A DNA stretch of 39,467 bases from the NCBI GenBank assembly GCA_902802795.1, contig CADCNI010000019.1:22842-62308 (forward strand), given 5' to 3'. This stretch comes from an uncultured Ruminococcus sp. Lineage in GTDB: Bacteria; Bacillota; Clostridia; Oscillospirales; Acutalibacteraceae. The notes below the pieces were generated by a model. It ran no database searches. It saw only the letters and a program-made list of their open reading frames with translations, and was not told the DNA's origin. Below, piece after piece: positions 1 to 7,791 of the stretch. How positions within the stretch are numbered: the first letter of the stretch is position 1; every line of letters begins with the position of its first letter. The translations under genes and the position numbers were made by a program.

Positions 1-759
1 ATCATTTTTTATGATATCAACGAAAAACTGAATGAGGTGATGCCAAAGGTTCCGACCGCATGGCACCGCGCCATTTATGGTCGGCTCTTTCTGGTGGATG
101 TTCTCGACCAATATGACGACATCGACAGAATGATTTATCTCGACTGCGATTTGCTGATGGCCAGGCCCGTTTTGGAACTGCTGACGATGGATTTGCAGGG
201 AAAGTGTCTGGCAGGTGTAGCGGATGCCGCAGGCAAAGAACGAAAGGACGCGCTGGATATTCCACAAGAATGCACCTATATCAATTCGGGTGTGCTGGTG
301 ATTGACACGGCCAGATGGGTGGCGCTGGATGCGTCCCGCCGTATTGTGGAATATATCAACAGTTTTCCCGAGGCGTTTTTATATCCCGATCAGGACGCCA
401 TAAATTTTATTCTGCACGATGAAATTTTGAGGCTGCCGCCTCATTATAACGTGATGTGGATGCTTTGCGACAGGGATATCCCGAAGATGAAGGTTTATAT
501 TGAGGATTTTCCCTATTCGGAAGAAGAATTGTCCTATGCGCTGCATAACGGTCATATTTATCACTATGCCGGACACAGTATGTGGACTTTTTACGGCATT
601 ACGCCGATTCACGCGAAGGTCTTTAAAAAGTACCGCAGACTTTGCGACTGGCGCAAGGAAAAACGCCATTTTGAAAGCCCTTACAAACTGCTGCTGTGGC
701 TGATGGTGTCCGCCAAGAGCATTCTCCTTGGGGAATGGCCATGGAATGAGGCGTTCTGA
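1..759 (+). CDS. Glycosyltransferase family 8 protein (5' end outside window)
   Basis: The frame is open from the first base, so the start lies upstream and only the C-terminal ~252 residues are present. GT8 enzymes transfer a sugar from a nucleotide-sugar donor with retention of configuration, using a divalent metal held by a DxD motif. Visible here are YLDCDLL (the DxD motif with its hydrophobic lead-in), YINSGVLVIDT and YPDQDAINFIL, which are the usual conserved blocks of LgtC/GlgA-like GT8 proteins. The metal-ligand His block near the C-terminus appears as IYHYAGHSMWTFY, a weak version of the HxxGxxKPW pattern. There is no signal peptide or membrane segment in the visible part. The likely role is addition of hexoses to cell-surface glycans; the acceptor cannot be told. 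It ends just before a bidirectional terminator shared with convergent leuA. Confidence 0.88.
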   Translation: MIFYDINEKLNEVMPKVPTAWHRAIYGRLFLVDVLDQYDDIDRMIYLDCDLLMARPVLELLTMDLQGKCLAGVADAAGKERKDALDIPQECTYINSGVLVIDTARWVALDASRRIVEYINSFPEAFLYPDQDAINFILHDEILRLPPHYNVMWMLCDRDIPKMKVYIEDFPYSEEELSYALHNGHIYHYAGHSMWTFYGITPIHAKVFKKYRRLCDWRKEKRHFESPYKLLLWLMVSAKSILLGEWPWNEAF

Positions 760-803
760 ATACAGAATAAGTGAGTGCTTCGCTCTACAATGATATGGGA
801 TTT

Positions 804-844
804 AAAAACGGCTTGTACGGGTCACTTCCGTACAAGCCGTTTTT
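804..844. terminator. Bidirectional intrinsic terminator between GT8 gene and leuA
   Basis: A perfect 17-bp stem (804-820 with 828-844) closes a 7-base loop. It has an A-run on its left side and a T-run on its right, so it works in both directions for the convergent genes. Confidence 0.92.
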
Positions 845-874
845 TATTGATTCATTGGGGACGCTTGGGAACAA

Positions 875-2572
875 TCAAAGGGAGGCGCTGAGCTGCAACG
901 CGCGGTTGACGGCGCTGACGATGCCCTTGATGGAGGCGACGTTGATGTTGCTGTGAACGCCTACACCGTAGACGTTGGCTCCTTCGGGGGTGAGCAGCTC
1001 GATATAGGCGCAGGCTTTTGCGTCCGCGCCGTTGCCGATGGCGTGTTCGTGGTAGCTGACAAATTTATAGTTGGGAATGCCGAGCTGTTTGAGCGCGTCA
1101 AAGAACGCGTCGATGGGACCGTTGCCGCTTCCCTCGATCGTGATTTCCTCATTGTGGCACTTGACGGTGCCGCGGAACGTGGTGACCGATTCGTCCTCGT
1201 TCTCCGCGACGGTGTTGTAAAGCTCATGCTTGCCCAGCGCGTAAGGCGATCTGGCGTGGAGATACTGCTTGTCAAAGAGGCTGAAGATTTCCTGGGGGGT
1301 CAGCTCCTTGCCCTTGGCGTCGGCTTCCTTCTTAACGTAGTAGCCGAATTCGGGGTGCATACCTTTGGGCATATTGTAGCCGAACATCTGCTGCATGATG
1401 AACGCCGCGCCGCCTTTGCCCGACTGGGAATTGATGCGGATGATGGGTTCGTATTCTCTGCCAACGTCGGCGGGGGAGATGGGCAGGTAGGGAACTTCCC
1501 ATTTGTCGCTGTGGGTTTCCGCCATATAGTCGGTGCCTTTTTTGATAGCGTCCTGATGGGAGCCGGAGAAAGCGGTGAATACGAGGTCGCCGGCGTAGGG
1601 GGTGCGCTCGTGGACTTTCATGCGGGTGCATTCCTCATAAATCGCGCGGGTGCGCTTGATGTCGCTGAAATCGAGGGTGGGGTCGATGCCCTGCGTGAAC
1701 ATATTGAGGGCGAGAGTGACGATATCCACATTGCCGGTGCGTTCGCCGTTGCCGAAGAGGGTGCCTTCGATTCTGTCCGCGCCCGCGAGCAGCGCCAGTT
1801 CCGCGTCGGCCACGCCTGTGCCGCGGTCGTTGTGCGGATGAACGCTGACGATGACCGCCTCGCGGTTGGAAATATGCTTGCAGAAATACTCGATCTGGTC
1901 GGCAAAAATATTGGGGGTGGAGAGCTGCACGGTGGAGGGCAGATTGAAGATGATGGGATGCTCCTTGTCCGCGCCGATGGCCTCCGCCACCGCGTCGCAG
2001 ATGGCGACCGCGAATTCCGGCTCGGTGCCGGAGAAGCTCTCGGGGCTGTATTCAAAGCGAATGTTCATGCTGCCGGTGTCCATTTGGTCGGTGAGCTGGC
2101 GGATGAGCTTCGCGCCGTTGACCGCGATGTCGGTGATAGCGTCCATGTCCTTTTTAAAGACCACCTTGCGCTGGAGGGTGGAGGTGGAATTGTAGAAATG
2201 CACGATGACGTTTTTCGCGCCTTCGATGGCTTCAAAGGTCTTGCGGATGAGGTGTTCTCTTGCCTGCACCAAGACCTGAATGGTCACGTCGTCGGGAATG
2301 AGGTCGCGTTCGATGAGCGCGCGGAGAATTTCGTATTCGGTTTCGCTCGCGGAGGGGAAGCCGACTTCGATTTCCTTGAAGCCGACGCGCACCAGTTCGC
2401 GGAACATCTTGATCTTTTCTTCGAGATTCATCGGGTCAACCAATGCCTGGTTGCCGTCGCGCAGGTCAACCGAGCACCAGATCGGCGCTTTTTCGATCAG
2501 CTTGTCGGGCCACTCGCGGTCCGTGAGCTGCGTAATTCTGCCGAATGGGGTGTATTTTTCATAGCCTTTCAT
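875..2572 (-). CDS. leuA: 2-isopropylmalate synthase
   Basis: It condenses acetyl-CoA with 2-oxoisovalerate to 2-isopropylmalate, the first committed step of leucine synthesis, in the cytoplasm. The 565-residue product has the HMGL-like TIM barrel with SVDLRDGNQAL near the N-terminus (catalytic Arg-Asp), the metal ligands in SVHPHNDRGTG, and the GNGERTGN loop. A C-terminal LeuA dimer/regulatory domain, where leucine feedback acts in the family, covers roughly the last 130 residues. The length fits the long (type 2) LeuA. The ATG at 2572 is chosen because GGAGGT sits 8 nt upstream; the frame stays open further upstream but that part lies in the T-box leader and codes for an improbable Cys-rich sequence. 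The gene stands alone: no other leu or ilv genes are adjacent. Regulation is by the upstream T-box. Confidence 0.97.
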   Translation of the reverse strand: MKGYEKYTPFGRITQLTDREWPDKLIEKAPIWCSVDLRDGNQALVDPMNLEEKIKMFRELVRVGFKEIEVGFPSASETEYEILRALIERDLIPDDVTIQVLVQAREHLIRKTFEAIEGAKNVIVHFYNSTSTLQRKVVFKKDMDAITDIAVNGAKLIRQLTDQMDTGSMNIRFEYSPESFSGTEPEFAVAICDAVAEAIGADKEHPIIFNLPSTVQLSTPNIFADQIEYFCKHISNREAVIVSVHPHNDRGTGVADAELALLAGADRIEGTLFGNGERTGNVDIVTLALNMFTQGIDPTLDFSDIKRTRAIYEECTRMKVHERTPYAGDLVFTAFSGSHQDAIKKGTDYMAETHSDKWEVPYLPISPADVGREYEPIIRINSQSGKGGAAFIMQQMFGYNMPKGMHPEFGYYVKKEADAKGKELTPQEIFSLFDKQYLHARSPYALGKHELYNTVAENEDESVTTFRGTVKCHNEEITIEGSGNGPIDAFFDALKQLGIPNYKFVSYHEHAIGNGADAKACAYIELLTPEGANVYGVGVHSNINVASIKGIVSAVNRALQLSASL

Positions 2573-2642
2573 GATAGAAAACCTCCAACAAAGAAATATG
2601 CAAAACTGAACGCCTATGAACCAACTGCTGTCAAGACAACAA

Positions 2643-2960
2643 AAAAATCGCCCGCGGTGCCGTAAAATACAGCACGCAGGGGCGAAGAATATTATTACCA
2701 TTCAGAATATTCTACACGGTACCACCCTGATTTTGACGCACATCCCACAGACGCGGGATGATTGTCCTCAACAGACCTCCAACAAGGTCCTGGCAAATAA
2801 CGCTGCCGCACGTTCCGCCCTAATTCTTACCCGATTTCAAGCGGAAAACTCCGGGATGAGTTATACACACAGCACAGGACATCGGCTTTGCAGCAACCGC
2901 CGACTCTCTGGGACACTGAAACTGTGTCTTGTTCCCTTCACAGTTTTTATAGGGTATTCA
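2643..2960 (-). promoter_or_regulatory. T-box leader (tRNA-Leu sensing, specifier CUC) of leuA
   Basis: Read on the minus strand, the leader has the Stem I entry AGAGAGTCGGCGG near 2908, a specifier loop with CTC at 2860-2858 (Leu codon, in the context AACTCATC), the near-invariant T-box AGGGTGGTACCGTG at 2728-2715, and an intrinsic terminator at 2685-2648 (TCGCCC pairing with GGGCGA) followed by a run of T. T-boxes bind uncharged tRNA matching the specifier, which stabilises the antiterminator and lets transcription continue. A leucine specifier before leuA is internally consistent. Confidence 0.95.
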
Positions 2961-2972
2961 GCTTTACTAATA

Positions 2973-3000
2973 ATTATATTCAGGATTTCGCGTTTGTCAA
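2973..3000 (-). promoter_or_regulatory. Sigma-A promoter of T-box/leuA
   Basis: The -35 TTGACA (3000-2995) and -10 TATAAT (2978-2973) are both perfect consensus with a 16-bp spacer, placed just upstream of the T-box. Confidence 0.88.
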
Positions 3001-3082
3001 GGGATTTTGTATATTTTTTTTCAGAACCGTGCTTTTAGTGCTTTTTACCGTGCTTTGCTCCGGTATCGGTCGGCTCGCCGGC

Positions 3083-3496
3083 TCAGTCCCACATGAGCAT
3101 GCTTCCCCTGCGCATTTTCCCCCCGCATTCCGGGCAGCGATACCAGCCATCCGGGGGCATATGGCAGAGAACCTCCATTCTTTTCCGGCACTGCGGGCAG
3201 AGGTGGGGATAGGGAACGGTTTCGCTTTCACCTTCGGCGTCATCGGATAATCGCATTGTGAGATCCATGCCTCTTTCGAGCAGATGACAGTCCTCGCAGT
3301 AGAGCATGCAATAGCTTGTGTCCACATCCGCCTGCGGATTTTGCGCGAGCAGCTCCTGCCAACGCGCCCCGTACTCTCCCGCACGGATCTTTTCCAAGGT
3401 TTCCTGATGTACTTGTTCCGCGGCAAAGCCTATGCCGATAAAAAAACGGTCTGTATGACCGCACGATTCGCAGCGAAAGTTATATCCGATGCCCAT
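3083..3496 (-). CDS. Zinc-ribbon protein of unknown function
   Basis: This is a 137-residue soluble protein with two zinc-binding regions. The N-terminal pair is FRCESCG (about residues 8-12) and YCEDCH lies mid-protein; the C-terminal rubredoxin-like ribbon is LCPQCRK ... YRCPECGGKM. The four CxxC pairs suggest two structural zinc sites. No enzymatic motif, signal peptide or membrane segment is visible. The start has GAGGTG about 7 nt upstream and the gene has its own promoter (3528-3557). It is transcribed divergently from the DUF4364 gene and in the same direction as leuA. The role is not recognised; nucleic-acid or protein binding would be typical for such ribbons. Confidence 0.75.
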   Translation of the reverse strand: MGIGYNFRCESCGHTDRFFIGIGFAAEQVHQETLEKIRAGEYGARWQELLAQNPQADVDTSYCMLYCEDCHLLERGMDLTMRLSDDAEGESETVPYPHLCPQCRKRMEVLCHMPPDGWYRCPECGGKMRRGSMLMWD

Positions 3497-3527
3497 AGCC
3501 TACACCTCATTCGTCAATATTTTTATC

Positions 3528-3557
3528 ATTATATCATGGAAAAGCAAAATAGGCAAT
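3528..3557 (-). promoter_or_regulatory. Promoter of the zinc-ribbon gene
   Basis: On the minus strand, TTGCCT (3557-3552) and a perfect TATAAT (3533-3528) are separated by 18 bp, about 30 nt upstream of the start codon at 3496. Confidence 0.7.
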
Positions 3558-3609
3558 GGGGTTTGCGCATCCGGTGGGTGGACTGCTGAAAAAACTTCAA
3601 AAATAGCTG

Positions 3610-3638
3610 TTGCAATTGGTGAAATTTGAGGTTACAAT
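3610..3638 (+). promoter_or_regulatory. Promoter of the DUF4364 gene
   Basis: TTGCAA (3610-3615) and TACAAT (3633-3638) are separated by exactly 17 bp, about 40 nt upstream of the start. Confidence 0.75.
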
Positions 3639-3677
3639 AATAGGTAGAAGATTTCCCATCAAAAGGAGGCATGGCAT

Positions 3678-4283
3678 ATGCCGCAGGAACACGAGAGTTA
3701 CGAAAATATAGACGCGTTTACGGGAGGCGTGCAGCCCGACGGTCTGAAAAACAAAAGCGATATCAAGGTGCTGATCTGCTTTTTGCTCAGCAACGGCAGT
3801 CAGCCGCTTTCACGCAAGGATCTGACCGATATTTTCCTGGAAAAGGGGCTTGCCAATTATTTTGAAGCGAGCGATGCGATTTCCTCCCTCATCCGTCACG
3901 GCAACGTGACCGAGAACCCGGAGGACGGGGCGTTGACCGTCACCGACAGCGGCAAATTCATAGCCGACACGCTCTATGACGGACTGCCTCTGACGGTGCG
4001 GGAGAAGTCGCTGACAGCAGTGGAGCAGTTTATCAACCGCCGCCATGTGGACAAGTACAACAAGACCCGCATCGAGGCGTGTGACAAGGGCTATCACGTT
4101 ACCTGTGTGATTCAGGACGACACGATGGAAACCATGAGCGTCAAGGTGTATGTGCCGACCTACCATTACGCGACCGTTGTGCGCGACCGCTTTCTGGGCG
4201 ACCCGGAAACGCTGTACCGCGCGGTGATGGCGCAGCTCACCGATACGCCTGAGATTGCGCCCAAGCCGAAGAAGCAGATTTGA
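3678..4283 (+). CDS. DUF4364 family protein (winged-helix-like regulator)
   Basis: This 201-residue soluble protein resembles the DUF4364 family of Firmicutes. The N-terminal third (about residues 25-95) has the helix-turn-helix/winged-helix pattern: KSDIKVLICFLLSNGSQPLS, then DLTDIFLEKG, then a recognition-type helix and a beta wing ending in LTVTDSGKFIADTL. The C-terminal half is mixed alpha/beta with no known catalytic motif. The ATG at 3678 is favoured over the ATG at 3671 because GGAGG (3665-3669) is 8 nt from it. The frameshifted SMI1/KNR4 gene follows 15 nt later and is probably cotranscribed. It may be a transcription factor; ligand and targets are unknown. Confidence 0.8.
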   Translation: MPQEHESYENIDAFTGGVQPDGLKNKSDIKVLICFLLSNGSQPLSRKDLTDIFLEKGLANYFEASDAISSLIRHGNVTENPEDGALTVTDSGKFIADTLYDGLPLTVREKSLTAVEQFINRRHVDKYNKTRIEACDKGYHVTCVIQDDTMETMSVKVYVPTYHYATVVRDRFLGDPETLYRAVMAQLTDTPEIAPKPKKQI

Positions 4284-4298
4284 CAAGGAGCGATTCAT

Positions 4299-4836
4299 AT
4301 GACAAAAGAATTCATGAAGGAAGCCGTGGAAAAGCTGATTGCGCGCGGCGTGGCAAAGCCCGAATTTCAGCCCGTCGGCTGTGACCGATGAGGATATCGC
4401 GGCGTTTGAGCGGCGGTTTCAGGTGACAATGCCTGACAGTCTGAAGGCGTATTTGCAGACTTGCAGCTTTGATTTCGAGTATCTTTCCGCGCCCATTCCC
4501 GAGGACGGATTGGACGCGGACACCATTCTCGACCCGGATTATGAGTGCAGTCCGGTGATGCTGGAAATTACGCCCGTGCCGAAGAATGACCCGCTGGCGC
4601 CGCTTTCGATGCACATGGAAGGATTTCGTTCGGACGCTGAGGAGGCTTTTGTCAGCGCGTCGCCGGAGGATATCCACGATATGATCCCCATAGGCGACTG
4701 GATGGCAGGCGCGGGAACGATCGTGCTCGATTTGTCCAGACCCGAAAGCGAGGCGGACATTTATGACGAGGATACATGGAGCATACGCTGGTTTGACCAT
4801 GAGGAATTGGATTGGAAAGCACTATCCACAACTTAA
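4299..4836 (+). pseudogene. SMI1/KNR4-like gene, frameshifted near 4374, stop supplied by a repeat
   Basis: A gene begins at ATG 4299 with AAGGAG 8 nt upstream (MTKEFMKEAVEKLIARG...), but this frame stops at 4389. The remainder continues in another frame as SAVTDEDIAAFERRF...LKAYLQTC, a typical SMI1/KNR4 start, and contains DIYDEDTWSIRWFDHEE near the end. Removing one G at 4374 joins the two into one ~179-residue protein, so a one-base insertion is the simplest explanation. SMI1/KNR4 proteins include immunity proteins of contact-dependent toxins, but no toxin gene lies nearby. The last residues (ALSTT) and the stop codon are encoded by the terminal repeat of the element at 4820, so the native C-terminus has also been replaced. 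Internal starts at 4339 or beyond lack a good ribosome-binding site. Confidence 0.75.
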
Positions 4837-5127
4837 GCACTCCCCCAGTCGCCCGTCAGCAAAGCTGACAGCGACAGCCCCCCTTGTATCGCAAGCGATA
4901 CAAGGGGAGGTGGCACGCCGCAGGCGTGACGGAGGGAGTTATTTTAACTAAGGCACTGTTCAAAAATAATCTGAACAATCTGACTTGTCTTTTTTGGCTC
5001 TGACTTCGTTGTCAAAGCTTGGAATACACCAAGTATTCCTGCGCTTCTCCGCCTTGTCATAGCCGAAAAATCCTGCGTCATCTTTGTCCATCTTTATTTT
5101 CTCACAGTGCCTAAGTTGTGGATAGTG
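4820..5127. mobile_element. Palindromic repeat element, copy 1 (MITE/REP-like), carrying a nested element
   Basis: It is bounded by a 16-bp perfect terminal inverted repeat (4820-4835 CACTATCCACAACTTA; 5112-5127 its complement). Inside are three hairpins: 4848-4875, 4880-4907 (13-bp arms, 2-base loop) and 4914-4928. The same ends occur at 7543-7696 and at 39368 to the window end. It has no coding capacity. A second element interrupts its right end at 4952-5111. Non-autonomous transposition by an enzyme in trans is inferred, not seen. Confidence 0.85.
4952..5111. mobile_element. Nested 160-bp MITE-like element with 8-bp inverted ends and TAA target duplication
   Basis: The ends GGCACTGT (4952-4959) and ACAGTGCC (5104-5111) are inverted repeats, flanked by direct TAA at 4949-4951 and 5112-5114. 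Removing the element plus one TAA restores the uninterrupted right end of the outer repeat as it appears in copy 2 (CTAAGTTGTGG). It has no ORF. A 3-bp TNA-type duplication would fit some IS5-family groups; this assignment is tentative. Confidence 0.75.
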
Positions 5128-5268
5128 ATTGGCAATTCACTTGACAGCAAATAAAGAGGTCATGTGGGTGGGGAAGGGGAGAAAGTCATGCATACAATGA
5201 AACAGACGGTCAGAAAAGAAAGCATCAGAAGTATCATGGTATGCTATAGATTTTTCAGAGCAAACCAA

Positions 5269-5318
5269 AAAAATCATCGGTCTGTGTGATTGGCACAGAC
5301 CGATGATTTTTGTTTTTT
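5269..5318. terminator. Intrinsic terminator downstream of the decayed kinase gene
   Basis: An 18-bp perfect stem (5269-5286 with 5294-5311) closes a 7-base loop, with an A-run to the left and T-runs to the right. It serves the minus-strand kinase gene and can act in both directions. The rest of 5128-5336 shows no gene. Confidence 0.9.
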
Positions 5319-5336
5319 TGAGGAAAGACGCGGGCA

Positions 5337-6996
5337 TTAGAACTGCGCGTGAAAGACCAGCGTGCTGCCCTTCATGGTCATGTCATACTTCACGCCGTGC
5401 AGGTCGAGAATGGATTTTACGATGGAAAGCCCCAAGCCGTTGCCCTTCTGGTGGCGGCTTTTGTCCTTCCGGACATAGGGCAGCCAGATTTGCCGGAGTT
5501 CCGTTTTGGTCAGCGGTTCGCTCTCGTTGGCGATGGTAAGGGTCTTGTCGGTGACGTGAATCCGGATTTCACTGCCGGACAGGGAATACCGCACCGCGTT
5601 GTCGATGAGATTTTGAAGGCGGTCCGGAGAAGTTCCCGGTCTGCGTGGACGGCGTTGTCGCCGCTGTGGGTCAGCGTCAGCCGTTTGCCGTCGGGCAGGA
5701 CGGTGGAATCCTGCTGTATGTCTTTTACCAGATCAATCAAATCGAAATCCGTGCGGTTCAGGGTCATCTTGTAGGAATCGAGCTTGCTGAGATTAAGCAT
5801 TTTGTGCACAAGGCTGTTGATCTGCTCCGTCTGCTCGATGATTTTGGCAAGGTAACTGTCCCGCTCACTGCTGTCGATATTCTCCTGCAAACTGTAGGCA
5901 TAGCCGCTGATGACAAACAGAGGTGTTTTTATGTCGTGCGCCAGCGCATTGGTGAGGTCGGCGCGCTTTTGCTCCTGCAAAATCTGTGTGCGCACCGTGT
6001 TCCAGATCATCAGGCAGAGAAGCGTGCCGATGACAAAGAAAAAAACAAATAGAACGGCCACGCCTGTTGCGAGCGCTGCTCCGCAGTTTTCCAGCAGATT
6101 GGCCTTCTTGGCGTATTGGGCAAGGTAGAGTTTTTGATTTTTCTCATAATGTCCTTTTTCGCTGTTGTAGGCGACCGCACTGAGATAAAAATAGTCGGTG
6201 GCGTAATACACATATTCCCCCGTACCGACCGGAATCACGTCAAAGGATTTCTCCCGCTGTTCGTCGGTCAGCAGGCGGATGTAATCCTTGTTGTAGGCGT
6301 TATGGAGAAAAAGTCTTTGGAAACAAGATTCAGATGAGTTTCCCCGTTGCCGTAAACGACGGCTCCTTCGGGGGCTTCGCCGGACAGCGCAAAAGTCTCC
6401 ACGATTTGATCGGAAGAAAACCGATCATCGGGATTCCCGGTGAGCATCACGGACAGCTCCAGCGGTATGATTTTGTCGCGTTCAAAGTAAAACCGGGTGC
6501 ATACGAGTTCATAGGATTGACCGTCGCTGCGGATCGTGTTGAGCCAGCCGGCTATCTTTTCATACTGCGTATCGCTGAGAGCGCCGCGGATGGAAGGATA
6601 ATCGAGGGTGCCGTAATCATCGGGATAGGTTCCTTTGTCTGTGCGAAAGGTATAGACCACCCTGATTCGGTTGCCCGTGTCAGCGAGAATCTGATTGGTT
6701 TCGGGGTCAATGACAATCAGTTGGCTGTCATAGTCTCTCTCCATCATATCCTTGAATTTCAAAAGGTTTCCGTTGGTGATATAAACGGATTCGTGCTGCT
6801 TGTTATGCACCATCTCTATGGAAAAATACTGTTTGGCGTAGGAAAAATTGGCGTTCACATGGTTTTGCATATCCGTCTTTTCGCTGCGCAGGCGAATGAC
6901 GCAGTAGGTGGCGGACACCGCCAGCCATACGACCAGCAATATCAGTGTGATGCGCAGAAACAGCTTGTTTCGCTGTTGTTTGAGTCGGTGTTCCAT
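5337..6996 (-). pseudogene. Sensor histidine kinase with two single-base deletions
   Basis: Three consecutive frames together spell one ~550-residue kinase. Segment 1 (6996 to about 6310) has an N-terminal membrane helix and an extracytoplasmic sensor region. Segment 2 continues with LHNAYNKDYIRLL, a second membrane helix (AVLFVFFFVIGTLLCLMIW) and the HisKA box ALAHDIKTPLFVISGYAYSL. Segment 3 has the N-box LIDNAVRYS and the G box GNGLGLSIVKSILDLHG. The first shift is in an A5 run at 6308-6312 (one base missing); the second is near 5618-5621, directly before the N-box, so any translated product loses the ATPase domain. The start ATG abuts the stop of the preceding response-regulator gene. Together with the truncated regulator this is a dead two-component system. 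Confidence 0.85.
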
Positions 6997-7542
6997 TTAG
7001 CAGTCCTCAATCCTGTAGCCGCGGCGGATAACGGTTTTTATCACCTTGCCGCCCTCGCCGAGCGCTTTTCGCAGGTTGCGCATATGGGTGTCCAGCACAC
7101 GTTCGTCGGTGTCGTTGTTGTAGCCCCAGACCATATCGAGGAGTTGTTCCCGACTGATGACGCACCCTTTGTTTTCGAGAAGGATTTTCAGAATGGCGTA
7201 TTCCCGGGCGGTGAGTTTCACTTCCGCTTCGCTGCTGATGACTTTGCCGTTGTTGGGATTGAGCGACAGGCTCCCCGCGGTGAAGATTTTGGAGCGCACC
7301 AGCCCTTTGGAACGCTTGATAAGCGCGTTGGCTTTTTCATACAGCACCGGCAGGGGAAAGGGCTTGACGACATAATCGTCGCAGCCGAGCGCGTACCCGT
7401 TCAGAACGTCCGACTCGTCCGCCCTCGCGGTGATAAACATAATCGGCACGTCGCTGTTTTTGCGCATTTCCCGGCAGATTTCAAAGCCGTCCAGTTCGGG
7501 GAGCATCACATCGAGCAACAGCAGATCGTAGTAGTTTTCATA
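6997..7542 (-). pseudogene. OmpR/PhoB-family response regulator truncated at its 5' end by a repeat
   Basis: The frame is open from the edge of the repeat at 7542 and begins YENYYDLLLLDVMLPELDG, which includes the phosphoacceptor Asp. The conserved Thr (MFITA), Lys (VVKPF) and a complete C-terminal winged helix ending RRGYRIEDC are all present. Missing are about the first 43 residues, including the acidic pair that binds Mg in the receiver. An in-frame TAG in the repeat end closes the frame upstream, and no homologous 5' fragment is seen beyond the repeat at 7697. A TTG at 7518 could start a fragment, but it would lack a functional receiver. The partner kinase follows directly (TAA then ATG). 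Confidence 0.85.
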
Positions 7543-7696
7543 CCACTATCCACAACTTAAGCACTCCCCCAGTCGCCCGTCAGCAAAGCTGACAGCGACA
7601 GCCCCCTCAAAGAGGGAGCCAATATTGCCTCCCTCCTTGAGGGAGGTGGCACGTTAGTGCCGGAGGGAGTGAATGTCACTAAGTTGTGGATAGTGG
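7543..7696. mobile_element. Palindromic repeat element, copy 2
   Basis: It is 154 bp with CCACTATCCACAACTTA at the left and the inverse at the right end. Internal hairpins lie at 7571-7598 (same arms as copy 1), 7604-7616, 7628-7646 (8-bp arms) and 7648-7661 (GGCAC/GTGCC). It has no coding capacity. Its left end joins the truncated response regulator directly, so the insertion, or a deletion next to it, removed the regulator's start. Confidence 0.88.
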
Positions 7697-7791
7697 TTAG
7701 CGGTCAGCTGTTAGTGGTCAGCCGATAGCTTTCCACTTCCCACTTCCCACTTCACATTTCACACTGACCACTGTCCACTAACCACTGACCA
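7697..7791. repeat. Short degenerate heptamer-type repeats (CCACTNN)
   Basis: This stretch consists largely of 6-8 bp units such as CCACTTC, CCACTGA and CCACTAA between repeat copy 2 and the stop codon of the DUF6062-like gene. Similar units (GTGGGGA/GTGGGAA) form the ends of the element at 14649-15163. It contains no gene. Confidence 0.7.

Noticed and set aside
953-2665. 570-codon open frame on the plus strand opposite leuA
   Set aside because: It is the antisense shadow of a GC-rich conserved gene. The protein is low in recognisable motifs, has no ribosome-binding site and runs through the T-box terminator.
6334-7560. 408-codon plus-strand frame opposite the decayed kinase and regulator
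   Set aside because: The minus strand carries clear HisKA, HATPase and winged-helix motifs; the plus frame is their shadow and ends within the repeat.
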